Part shown: positions 21,556 to 32,600 of the stretch, one piece after another
Numbering within the stretch: the stretch's first letter is position 1
How the letters are laid out: every line of letters begins with the position of its first letter
DNA from: Phytophthora quininea
Taxonomy: Eukaryota; Oomycota; Peronosporomycetes; Peronosporales; Peronosporaceae
Direction of reading: 5' to 3'
DNA length: 64,000 nt
Assembly (NCBI GenBank): GCA_011947345.1
Contig: JAAVTG010000077.1
Span: 310,001-374,000 of the forward strand
Notes under the pieces: model-generated
Told to the model about the DNA's origin: nothing
The model's input: only the letters and a program-made list of their open reading frames with translations
Databases searched by the model: none
Made by a program: the position numbers and the translations under genes

Positions 21556-24500
21556 ATGGTGAAGCGCAAGAAGCATGACAAGGACAAGTACTACAACCTG
21601 GCCCGCCAGCAGGGCTATCGCGCCCGTTCGGCCTTCAAGCTCATCCAGCTGAACAAGAAGTACGACTTCCTGTCCACGGCCAAGGTCTGCATCGATCTCT
21701 GTGCCGCGCCCGGTGGCTGGTGCCAAGTAGCGGCCAAGTACATGCCAGCGTCTAGCATTATTCTAGGCATTGATCTGTTGCCCATTCGACCGATCCGAGG
21801 CGTCAAGACGTTCCAGTGCGATATCACTACTCAGAGGTGTCGCCAGATCATCAAGCAAGAGATGCAGAGCTGGCAGGCCGATGTCGTGCTCTGCGACGGA
21901 GCCCCCAACGTCGGTGCCGAGTACTCCAAGGACGCCTACGTGCAGAACGAACTGGCGCTGGTTGCTCTGAAGCTGGCGGTGGACGTCATGGGACGCGGAG
22001 GAACATTCGTCTCGAAAGTCTTCCGATCCCAAGATTACAACGCGCTATTGTGGGTCTTCAAGCAACTTTTTAAGAAGGTGAGCGCCACAAAGCCTTTGTC
22101 GTCTCGTAATGAGTCGGCCGAGATCTTTGTGGTCTGCGAGCAGTTTCTGGCTCCGCATTCGATCGACGCCAAGCTGTTCGACCCTAAATTTGTGTTCGAT
22201 CAAGTTGATGCCCAAGAGAAGAGCATCACCATCTTCCACCCCAAATTTGGCGACAGGAAACGTCATCGAGAAGGTATGTTGTGTGTGAATTTGTGTCTGT
22301 ACATGTTGGCTGCATTTTCTAGAGTCGCTGGCGACCAGAACCCGTTGGTCGTTAGTGCTATTTGTAGCCTAGAGCAAAATCAATGGTCTCCAGTGCCTGC
22401 ATATGCTACTGATCCCTCCTTCGGAAGGGGACGTTGCGCCTTGCAGTGCAGGTTGGGCTAATGATCTATGACATTCCTGAAGATGCATGTTGGATGTGAG
22501 TGTAGCAGTAACACTAACTGTGGTTGTGTGGTTACCTTATCAGGTTACGATGAATCGCTCGGGATGACGTTGACGAACGAGTGCAGCGTTTCACAGTTCA
22601 TTGACGACCACGACCCAATTCGGCTGCTGACGGACACCACAAGCATCCGCTTCCTCCCGGAGGACGATGTTTACCATGACCACCCGGACACGAACGATGA
22701 GATCGTTACATGCCTTAAGGATCTCAAGGTACGTGAAGATTCTCGACACAAATTGGATCAGGACTGGTGCTGGTGTGAAGAAGGAAGTGAGGATTTCAAA
22801 GCTGATATTGTCTGAGCCCCGTTGTTGTTCCGGCGCCCGATTAATTTCGGGAAAACCCACCGGAAGCCAGCGCGCGGCGTTGCTGTCAACTGCCCTTGAG
22901 CAGTCTGATCCTTCTCCACCCCAGCTTCTGTTCCATTTGGTGCATCCGTTGGCTTTTGGTAATGTTTATCTAACGATTAGTTTGTATTGATTAGGTTCTC
23001 GGTAAAGCCGACTTCAAGAACTTGTTGAAGTGGCGTTCCAAGATGGCCAAGTTCAAAGCTGAACTGATGAAGGCCGAGAATCCTGAGGAGGAGGAGAAGC
23101 CTCAGGAGCAAGAGAAGGAGCCCGAGCGCGAGCTTACGGAGAAGAGAAGGATGCTCTGGTCCGTGAAGAACTTTCTCAGCTGCGAGCGAACGTGCTGGCC
23201 AAGAAGAAACGTGAAAAGAAAAAGGTAAGCTAGTGTGCCGAATGTTGCACGTGTGCATGTTTGTGTGGAATTGTGTGAATGTGTGGGCGCATCCCAGTAG
23301 TCCTTGTCATACCTGTTCGTTTGACATGTTGCGGATTAACCCTCCCGACTCCCGTTAAGCGCCCATAGTGACTTCCGGCTCCCTATCCTATCTTCGCTGT
23401 TCCGTGCGAATGACGGTCGATTTGGGCTGGACATCTTTTTCCGGGCTTGTATGTTTATGTATTGGTGTGCATGCATGTGTGTGATGTGTTGGCGGGAATC
23501 CAAAGCCCCTTCCAATTCCATTTGGTCGGATTGGTCCTTGAACAGACCGGCTATTGAAGCCGCCTAGACTGACTTGCAGCCTTCAGCTGTTAAGGCTTTC
23601 TGAACCATAAAGTCTTTAACCGTTCTTGTGCTCATACATCATGAGTGCAAAGTGGATATTGCATGTGAATACTGTAGGAGACGTTGTCAACCGATTTCTA
23701 ACTCTCATTCTGTCATTGTATAGGAACGAGAACGCAAGCAGAAGCTGCGTATTCGAGCTGCGTTGGGCATGAACCAGGAGGGCATTGACGTCACCGAGGC
23801 CGAGTCTGCGTTCAGCTTGTCGGAGCTGAAGATGTCGAAGTCGAAGGTTGACGACCTCGAAAATGCCGACGCCTCTTCCTCAGAAGAGGAGGATGCTGGT
23901 GACGACGAAGAGGAAGATGAGGATGCTGGTCTGGAAGACAGCGACGAAGAGTACGACGAGCTGCTCGAGGCTTCCATGGAGAAAGCCTATGAAGAGTTTT
24001 TGACTCGTCGTGGAGATGACGTGAAGACTCGTAAGGCTGTGAAGCGGACCAAGGTTGCCAAGCGTGCTCTTGCTGGTGAGGCACTTGTGCAAGACGCTGA
24101 AATGTTCGACGGCGACATGAAGCAGTACCGAGACCTGATCAACCCTGACGAGGTATGTGGCGTGTGCATGTTGTGTATTGCATGTGTGTGTTCCCCATCC
24201 GTGTTATCTGTTCCGGGTCGTTCAGTACCTTCGCTCAGTTGTCAAACATGGGGAAAAGCAATTTGGACTGCCATCATGTCTGACCGCGTCTCTGGGTCCT
24301 TGGACCTTAGGAGATGCAGTCCTTTGTGCATCCAAAATCCTGCTTCATGCGTGTTTGATGTGTTGTGGTTCTAACGCGTTGGTTGATTCCTTCTACAGAG
24401 CTCCGATGACAGCGACGATGATGAAGGCGATCTTAACGTCTCCCTCAAGGTGCCTGAGAAGTCCAGTGCTGCAGTGTCGCGCTGGTTCTCCGACAACAAA

Positions 24501-25468
24501 CTGTTTGATGGTGTGGACGAGAAGGAGGACTTGATGGCATTGCCCACGATGCCAAAGACTGACAAGGAGATTCGTCATGACAAGCGCAAGGCGGCGATGG
24601 AACGCCAAGAACGTCGTGCCAAGAAGAAGCAAAAGAAGGAGGAGAAGGAGTACGAGCTCGAGTTTGGCACCGAGTTCGACATTGCTGCACCTGCCAACTC
24701 GGACGAGGAGGCTGCTGCTGAGGAGAGTGATGATGAGGCTACTGCTGAGAAGAAGGCTCTGATTCGCTCGGGCATGGGTGCTGCTCTCAAGGGCGACCAC
24801 AGCTCCTCTGACAAGTTTGAAGTTGTCGCTGCAAGTGACGAACCGGAAGAAGACGCTAATGCTCTACCCGTGATGGATGAGCGCAAGTACGACTCGGACC
24901 ACGAGGAGTACGACGCTGAGGACCGTGCCAAGACCCTCGCCCTCGCCACAATGATGATCCAGAAGTCCAAGGCGAAGGACATGATTGACGCGAGCTACAA
25001 TCGCTACGCGTGGAACGACTCGGACAACTTGCCCGACTGGTTCATGGATGACGAGGAGAAGCACTACCGCCCTCAGCTGCCGATCCCTAAGAACGTGATC
25101 AACCAGATGCGCGAGCGCTTTATGGACATGGCCACGAAGCCTGTCAAGAAGGTTGCGGAAGCTCGTGGCCGTAAGCAGCGTCTGCAGATGAAGAAGATGA
25201 AGGCTGCCAAGAAGAAGGCGACGGATATTGCCAACCTGCCCGACATGTCGACGCGCGAGAAGCTCAAGGCCATCGACCGCGCCATGAAGGGAGCTCGCCT
25301 CAAAAGGAGAGCAAGGTGTACGTTGTCTCCACTCGCGGTGGTGCCAAGTCTGCTAGCAACACCAAGAAGGGTCAGAAGGGCAAGGTGAAACTTGTGGACC
25401 CTCGTATGAAGAGCGACAAGCGCAACGCCGACATCCGAGCCAAGCGTGGCAAGAAGCGCAAAAGATAA
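21556..25468 (+). CDS. SPB1: SPB1/FTSJ3-type pre-rRNA 2'-O-methyltransferase
   Basis: A nucleolar enzyme that methylates 27S pre-rRNA and supports 60S subunit maturation. Exons: 21556-22273, 22544-22728, 22995-23224, 23724-24152 and 24399-25468; about 877 residues, as in yeast and human (840-850). The N-terminal FtsJ domain shows the K-D-K-E tetrad context (SAFKL, CDGAPNVG, FVSKVF, SAEIFVV) and the SAM loop DLCAAPGGWCQV. The middle is acidic and coiled; the C-terminal SPB1 domain includes RYAWNDSDNLPDWFMDDE and a basic KRGKKRKR end that should direct it to the nucleolus. Frame slips occur near 23133 and in an AAAA run at 25302-25305. The four introns are 246-499 bp, several times longer than any other intron in the window. 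An AATAAA lies at 25524-25529. Start chosen as the first Met of the conserved MVKRKKHDKDKYY. Confidence 0.9.
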
Positions 25469-25523
25469 GCGTGCTCTGCCAGTTTTGTTCTGCATAGAAG
25501 CTTTTTAACTTATCGACAACGTC

Positions 25524-25529
25524 AATAAA
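25524..25529 (+). terminator. Poly(A) signal of SPB1
   Basis: AATAAA 56 bp after the TAA stop at 25466-25468, in the 115 bp gap between convergent SPB1 and the propeller/zinc-protein gene. Confidence 0.5.
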
Positions 25530-25583
25530 GCCTAAGATTATGTATCATGGAACTCATCGCGTTCACTTTGGCTGATCGCTACG

Positions 25584-28500
25584 TTACGAAGCTCGTGCCT
25601 CTCGCCACTCCCAGGGCTCGTGCTTGTGCACTTTGCTGTTTTGAACGTCTGCCGAGTAGCCAAGTCGCTCGCTAGCTTCGCCATGCAAGAAGTAATAAGA
25701 CATCTTCGGAGCGCGTCTTGGCTGTTGTCGGAGCGTTGTTGTGCCACCAATCCGCACCCTTGAGTGTCGCTGCTTGTAGTGCTCGTGGACCAACTGACTG
25801 ATCTTGTTGAAGCTGCACACTGGACAGGGCGTCTCGCTAGCGGCACGTTTGAATTCGCGCGTGAAAGCTTGTCTGGTTGAGAGTAGAGGCATAGGCAGCG
25901 AATTCATGCGCTTCTCGAACTCGGGGACCACCTCTTCTTCGAACACACGCTTAGGGAAGAGATGTCCGCAAGTAAACGCCTTCACATGCGTCTCAAGGGG
26001 GTCCGTTTTCCCAAGTGCTTGGGCCGAATGAGGGGCAATGGGAACCACTCCATGCGAAAGATCGTTCTCCACGACGTTGTTCTTGACCAGCTCCAGTAGT
26101 GTGAGTGTCTCGGACACTTGCGAGCTGTCGCGGTCTTTCTCCAGAAACGAGACGCAGACTCGGAACAGGAACTGTCCTGAAAACGGGAGCTCCTGGCATC
26201 TCAGTACCCACTCCTTGTCACGGTCATCGAACCCACGACCGCTGCCATTCTGCGAGGTGGGCCCCACGAAAGATTCAACTCCAATGATCGAGTCTGCAAC
26301 TTCGGAGAAGAAAATCTGCGCAAGTAAGGGTGCTACATGGGTGAATACGTCCGGATCGACAAGGACCACTTCGAGCACTGTACGCTTGAGCCCATAGTCG
26401 AACCACTTGACTAGAAGACGTGCGAGGATGGCTGCTCGCACTTCGTCAGAGATAACCTCCGAGGTATGGTTTTGAACGACCAGGGAGTTCAACAAACCGA
26501 GTAGTTCCTCACGCATTTGCTCCTGGAATTCAGACTCCTCTGACGCAGCACTCCCAATCGAATCATCCGAATACTGACGTTGACGTTTAGCAGATGTAGG
26601 CTCTTCTGGGGGCGCCAGTGACTGAGCGTTGTGCGAATGTAATCTACACTCAAGAGCCTCCACCAACTCGCCATGAACTTCGTAAATGCAAGCAGCCGCG
26701 GTCCAGTTTCCATAATCCATACAGCGAGCAACCATTATTGGAGGCCGATATTGTGTCGCTAGCTCCTTCAATAACGTCTCCAGTCGTTCTTGCGAGTAAG
26801 TATCGGCGGTTAATACCTCATGGTTTATCAATTCACCAAACGAAAGTGCGCTGCAGTTCAGTCGGAGCAGCAGAGTGAGGAAAAGCTCCACCTGCTCCTC
26901 TGAAGGAGTTTTCACGAATTCTGACGCTGCAACATCAGAATGTTTATCAGTCTTAGCTGACGATGGTTCGTCCACGGAAACCTCAGCAGCAAAACGGGCA
27001 TTTTCAAGATGCGTTGGATCAATCTTGGCGGCCAGTTGAAGACATAGAGACGACGAGACTGACGCTAAATTGCGTTTAATCCAATCACGGTGCTGAAGAA
27101 TAGCTGGAGGATGCGCCAGCAAAACCTCGACTTGTGTTTCGATTGGGAATGATCTCAGAACCAACCGGCTCGCAGGAGACGCAAGGGCAGCAGCGTGGCC
27201 CGACTCAAGCAGTGAGCGCATAATCTTTTCGGATACAGAAGAAGCAAGACCCCTGTGCACAATCTTCTCCAATACCTTTGGCACCTCGTCTCGGTGGGTC
27301 GCCACAAGGATTGCCTTGTCCACGTGCTGTTGTGCGAGGCATAGCTCTACGATATCCGCGGTCATATAATCTTTGTTTGTCTCCAAGAACTCCACCAGCC
27401 ACGCTTCACGCTCTTCCTCTCGACGCTGAAGTTGACTCGCCTCTACATCAAGCGAAGTATCCTTTTGTAGTTGTTGCTGAAGCACTAAATCAACTAGCAA
27501 GAGAGCAACACGTCTTCTCTCTGGACCTTCGTATGTTGCGTCGCGTACTGGCTTAGAGAGTACATGCTGAGCGTAGTCGATCGCTGCTTGCACCCCCAAT
27601 TGCAGTTAGCTGCTCTACCGCGCTCGAAGGCATAACTCGCGAGACTTCGAAAAGATCTCGCATCCATTGGATAAGCTGTGCATCTGCTATCGTGTTGCCA
27701 TCCATAATGTTGTTGTACAAAGTATTTGCAACAACCTGGCACAGCGACGCCATGTCGATGCCAAGCGCGTACCCGATGGATAAGGCATCTCGGTGCGATT
27801 ACACGAGTACGTAGTGCCTTAAACAGAGCTAGACGCGACCACTGGGGACGGCACTCGTATACATGGTGCTTCGTTTGAAGAATGTAGACAATTTCGGCGT
27901 CTCCAGACTGACCGCCACTGTTGCCACCTGCACCAGTTCCACCTGAGTTTCCCCGAGTTCGTGCTGTGCTTTGCTCGACCCGTTCAATCTTCTCGTTGCC
28001 GTGCAACGACATATAGTGCACGATATGCGCAGTTACCACGTCATCGTCCATTCCCTGGTTGGAAGGGAGTGATACCCATGTCGAGATCGTTTCGTCCGTC
28101 GTTGATAAGCGACCCTGTAGCAGCATTAAATCGGTAGAGCAGTACGTCAGGTCCACATCCACCACTTGCTCTTTTCCAGGATCATCGGTCCCTTCATCGT
28201 CATCTTGGCCTTCCCCTTCGCTGCCGATTTTATCGTCCCCTTCATGATGCTCACTGTTACTAGATTTTGACGGCACCAAGTCAGGAATTTCATACTCTCC
28301 CTTGATCCGCCAGTGGAAGTTCGAGTAGATGTTAGTCTTCTGCTTCTTGCAGTCATAAAGCGCCAACGATGACTCGGAGCTCAGCATACCGTTGATCGCA
28401 TATAGACACACATGCGGGGAGTTTTTCTTGATACGTTGCGGTCGAAAATCCAAGTCTTGCAGAAAGTGTTCGGGGAACGTCTTGACAACAAACTTCGGCG

Positions 28501-29667
28501 CCTTTGCCACGCTGAAAGGGCTGGTGGAGCCGCTCGTGGTCGTAGTGAAGTTCGTTTCGCTCGAAGACGACGAACCGCCCGTGACAGTCTCAATCTTGAG
28601 CGTGGAAGGACCAGTTGGCGACGCCTCTCCTTCGGCTTCAGCTTCGCTAGACGCGGAGACACTTTCTGTCTCGGCTGGAACTTCTTCTCCAACACCACGC
28701 GGTAGTATCTCGTCCCAGTCCCTCCCGCCTCTTTTTCCTTGTCATCTAAATCGTCAGTCTTGGTCTTCACCAGCATGGACGTCCTTCTCTCTTTCCTAAA
28801 GTTCTCCTCCAACAAGTCGATGCTCACAATGGTTCCTGCCTCCACCAGCTCACACCTGCACTCTTCTGCATTCTCCTCCACGTTGACAATAGAGATTAAA
28901 CTCTCGGTGCCTCCCACCAGACAATAGTTCTTGCCATTGAGCGACCTCCACCACCTCACACACGTGATGGTGCCGATGCCCGGCGCAAACTCGAGTGTGC
29001 TCATCTGTTCGTTATCTCCAGCCACCTGCGAGTGGTACCTCGCCCCATTGAGGCCTCCGTACTCGTTCGTGGCTCTCAGATACGACGCCATCTGCGTCGT
29101 CATGGCTGCCTGATGGACGTTCATAATCTCTCGGTGGTGAGACGTCGGTTGGTACGACGCGTCCAGCATCGCTCGTCTCTGCTTGGCCACTAGTGTCAAC
29201 ACTGGCACCAGATGCAGCCTGTTCTTCCTAGTCGACAAGGCCGCGAGCCAGTCGCCTTCAGGACTGAACTCGAGCGCCGAGAGCTTCTCAGCGAGGCCGG
29301 CTTTCTGCTGCTTGGGTGTGGAGCATACTGGGAAGCGCCAGAAGCGCGTCTTCTGGTCCTCCTCGATGGTTCGGAGCAGCAAAAAGTTGCTCTTGGCGTC
29401 GGCAGGGACCGTTTGTACCTGGCCGTATCCTTGAGAGTCCGTGGGCTTGGGATCTTGGTCCTGCTGGTCTTCTACGATGGCTAACGCCAGCAGCTGCTTC
29501 TTCTCCAGCGTGTGGATGGCCATCGATGCGATCTGCAGCGGCTTGGACGCGCCATCGGGGCCTGGGAAGCCGAAGATCCGGTGGACCTGGAACAGATTGC
29601 TGCCATCTTGAGCCATTTGCGTTTCCACTTCGTATAAGAACAGTGCATATTTCTTCCAACAATCCAT
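25584..29667 (-). CDS. Large propeller-solenoid protein with C-terminal zinc-finger-like motif
   Basis: I do not recognise the family with certainty. The product has about 1,360 residues. Residues 1-430 look like a beta-propeller: repeated short hydrophobic strands such as LSALEFSPEGDWLAAL and CVRWWRSLNGKNYCLVGG. A Ser/Glu/Thr-rich linker follows. The remaining two-thirds are helical and solenoid-like, and the last 120 residues hold a paired-cysteine element, FTCGHLFPK followed about 50 residues later by CPVCSF, resembling a degenerate RING. Propeller-solenoid-RING is the layout of HOPS/CORVET subunits, but I see no decisive match, so this is only architectural similarity. Frame slips lie near 28681, near 27800 and in a C5 run (27593-27597, apparently one base too many). 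The start at 29667 is the first ATG and sits 23 bp from the divergent CFAP65 start. Confidence 0.65.
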
Positions 29668-29690
29668 ATCTTGAACAGACGCATCCGTCG
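29668..29690. promoter_or_regulatory. 23 bp divergent spacer between two start codons
   Basis: The ATGs of the propeller/zinc-protein gene (29667, minus) and CFAP65 (29691, plus) are separated by only 23 bp. Any promoter must overlap the coding sequence of one or both, or one of the starts lies further inside. No Inr/FPR match is visible within the spacer. Confidence 0.5.
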
Positions 29691-32600
29691 ATGGAGATCG
29701 AGGTGCTGGACCGCGTGGAGCAGCGGCGGCGCTATGGCCTGGACTGTGGCGATGCGATACGCTTCGAAGCTGGCTCGTGGGCTCCTGGAGGCGAGCACAC
29801 GCGCGCTGACGGTGCGCAACGTGAGCCAGCGCACGCTCAAGTTCAAGTACGAGCTACCCAAGACCAAGTACTTCAGCATGAACTTCCCCACGGTCATGAC
29901 GCTGAGCCCGGGGATGCTCACGACGCTGGATGTGGCCTTTCGGCCAGTGAAGCTGGAAGAGTACGACGACTACGTGGGCTTCAGTGTCCACGTGATCGAA
30001 GGCGGCGTGGCGGCAGTCACCGGTCGCTTCCGAGTGCCCGTCGTGGCCAGGATTGCGGCGTTAAAAGTGGAAATTCCTAGTGGAGTGGACTTTGGCTTTT
30101 GCCCCACCAAGGAACCACGTTGCAGAGATTTGTGCTGCACAATTGCGGCCAAATTGACGCGCTGTTCGAGTGGACTATACCAGGTAGAGCGATCCGTACA
30201 GTTAGTAGTGAGAATAGGAGCTAAAGATTTTGTGTTGTAGCGGCTGGGGAGCACGGCAGGCCTTTTGATGTTCAACCAGCGGCAGGGTCAGTGAAAGCTG
30301 GACAATACGTGGAGCTTATGGCGAGCTTCTGCCCGACAATTGCTTCTGTTTACGTTATGACAACTGCCTGCACGGTCAAGGTAAGGCAAACGAAAGCATA
30401 TACTTGAATATGCATCTGAAATATTGATTGTCGTTTTCCCGTTTGCTGAAGCCTGATTCCCAGCATTCGATCGCTCCAGCGAAGGCGTTTGTGGAGACGA
30501 TGAAGATCAGCGGAATTAGTAAGTTTACGCACTTGTCGGCATCAGAGACGGAGTTGAATTTCGGTGAAATTCTTGTTGGAGCGCCAAACACGAGTCGGTT
30601 CCCAACGGAGAAAGAGTTTGTGCTGCGCAACCGCTCACTTGTGCGCGCCACTTTCACTATTGAAAACGTGGAGAATGATCACGAACCGCGCTTCTTTTTC
30701 TCGCCTACCAGTGGGGTTATTGAAGCTGAGTCTACCTTGAGTATCACGGTGCGGTATACTCCACTCAGCACAGGAAAATTTACATGCGCCCACTTTGATA
30801 TCTTCACTCCAGGTGGAAACCGCGTGCGCATGACTTGCAAAGGACGAGCAATTGGTCCAGTGGTTAGCATCTGGAAGAAGAACTTGGAGTCCAACTTTGT
30901 GCCCACCAGGTCGGTGAATTTTCATGACGTACCTGTCGGCGGGAAAGTCGTTGCACGAGTATTGACCCTGCGAAACGAGTCCCCTCTCGAAGTTTTTACC
31001 ACTTCGACACGCAGCCTGGAGGTATCTTTCAATTTGACCGCGTGAACGGGAAAATAGCGCCGTATCTGGACCAAAATGTCACCATTTCATTTTCGCCGCC
31101 TCGCTCGGGCAATTTCTACCGACGATTCTTTTGCTGATCCAAAACCAGACCACGAGATACGTTGATGTACTCGGCACAGGGTACGATGAAAAGACTCGGC
31201 CGTCGCCGTTCCAGCAGGCACACGTTGATGCATATCGTATGCGTGCAGCGGCTGGGCTTGGTCGACTTTCGCCCGATCAACTAGAGACCTACCGTGAAGA
31301 AAATGGCGATGAACTATTTCTTCAAGGAGCTCTCCGACAAGCTAAAGTCGAAGCGGACGAGTTAGCTAAAGCAAACGATGTGCACGTCTCGTCAAGTAAG
31401 TTACCTCCGCCGAGCCAAATTCTTACGCGAAGTGGTGAGGCCTCTCTTGCCGAAGTCGACATTTGTTCCGAGTATTTCATCAACATCGACGAGAAGGCAA
31501 ACCCCATCACCTCACTTGGGTCATTGCTAGACTTTGGAAGTTGCAGTATTGTGCAGTTTCCATCCAAGAAAATTTTACTCGTGACCAACAACACCCACAG
31601 TAAGGTTACGTGTTCTTGGCAAGTGGCGGTAGCATCAAATTCTGCGGAAACAGCAGAAATCCATTCAGTATTTCAGGTGTTCCCTTCCAGCAGTGATATT
31701 GCTGCAGGAGCGACTGCAGAGTTTAAAGTTGCGTTCCAGCCGGCCCGCGTGAACTCTTACTATTTTGCTGAGCTGGAAGCGTTTGTGTCATTCAAATCCA
31801 ACCGTACATTCCGGTTGGTGAACGTAGAAACATTTACGCCGCCGTGGTGCGTGGTGGTTAAAACTTGTGGGAACACTTTCGCATCTCCTACGGAACAATT
31901 CCTTCCGAAGATTAGCTTTCGCCTCCTCAAGAAAATGGTGTTCTTCCCTCCATGTTACCTCGGAGACAGTGTTTTCCAGACAATTATGATTGAAAATGCT
32001 AGCGACACCCCAGCTTTATTCGCGTTTGTGGAAGACCCTGCAGAAGTTTTTCATATTAAGCCAATGTGCGGATACATCGAGGCCAAATCCTTCCACCTCG
32101 TCGCTATTCGGTTTAATCCGCGCAACGTACGGAAGCACTCACATTTTCTTCAGTGTGTGGTGAACAATGCGCATGTCAAACCCGAGGTGTTGGAGCTCAC
32201 AGCATTTTGCGCGTTACCGCAGCTGAGCTTCCAGGACGTCGTGGCTGGTCAGATGCTGCCTTCTGAGGCCAAAGTGTTTGTGAAACCCACTGCAGTTGGA
32301 CTCCAATCCGTGCGCCAAATCGAGCTGATCAATACGTCGCGGGTTCCGCTGGTGTATCGGTGGGAACTACCTCCAAAGTATCACAATATATTTCGCGTCA
32401 ACCCCAAGCTTGGACGGCTCAATGGCAGCGAGACCGCGTCGGTAGAGTGCTCCTTCACCCCAGACGAAGTTCGCGAATACGCCAGTCGCTTCCTTGTGAG
32501 CGTCAAATCGATCAGTATTCCTCTGGATCAGCGAAAAGAATCAAAGTCGAAGCTCCCAGTGCTTCAGGAGCTGACAGTCCGAGTGCAAACCAAAGGGACT

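Noticed and set aside
23987..25064. Minus-strand frames rich in Ser and Leu opposite SPB1 exons 4 and 5
   Set aside because: Antisense of acidic/Ser-rich coding gives such low-complexity frames; no domain seen.
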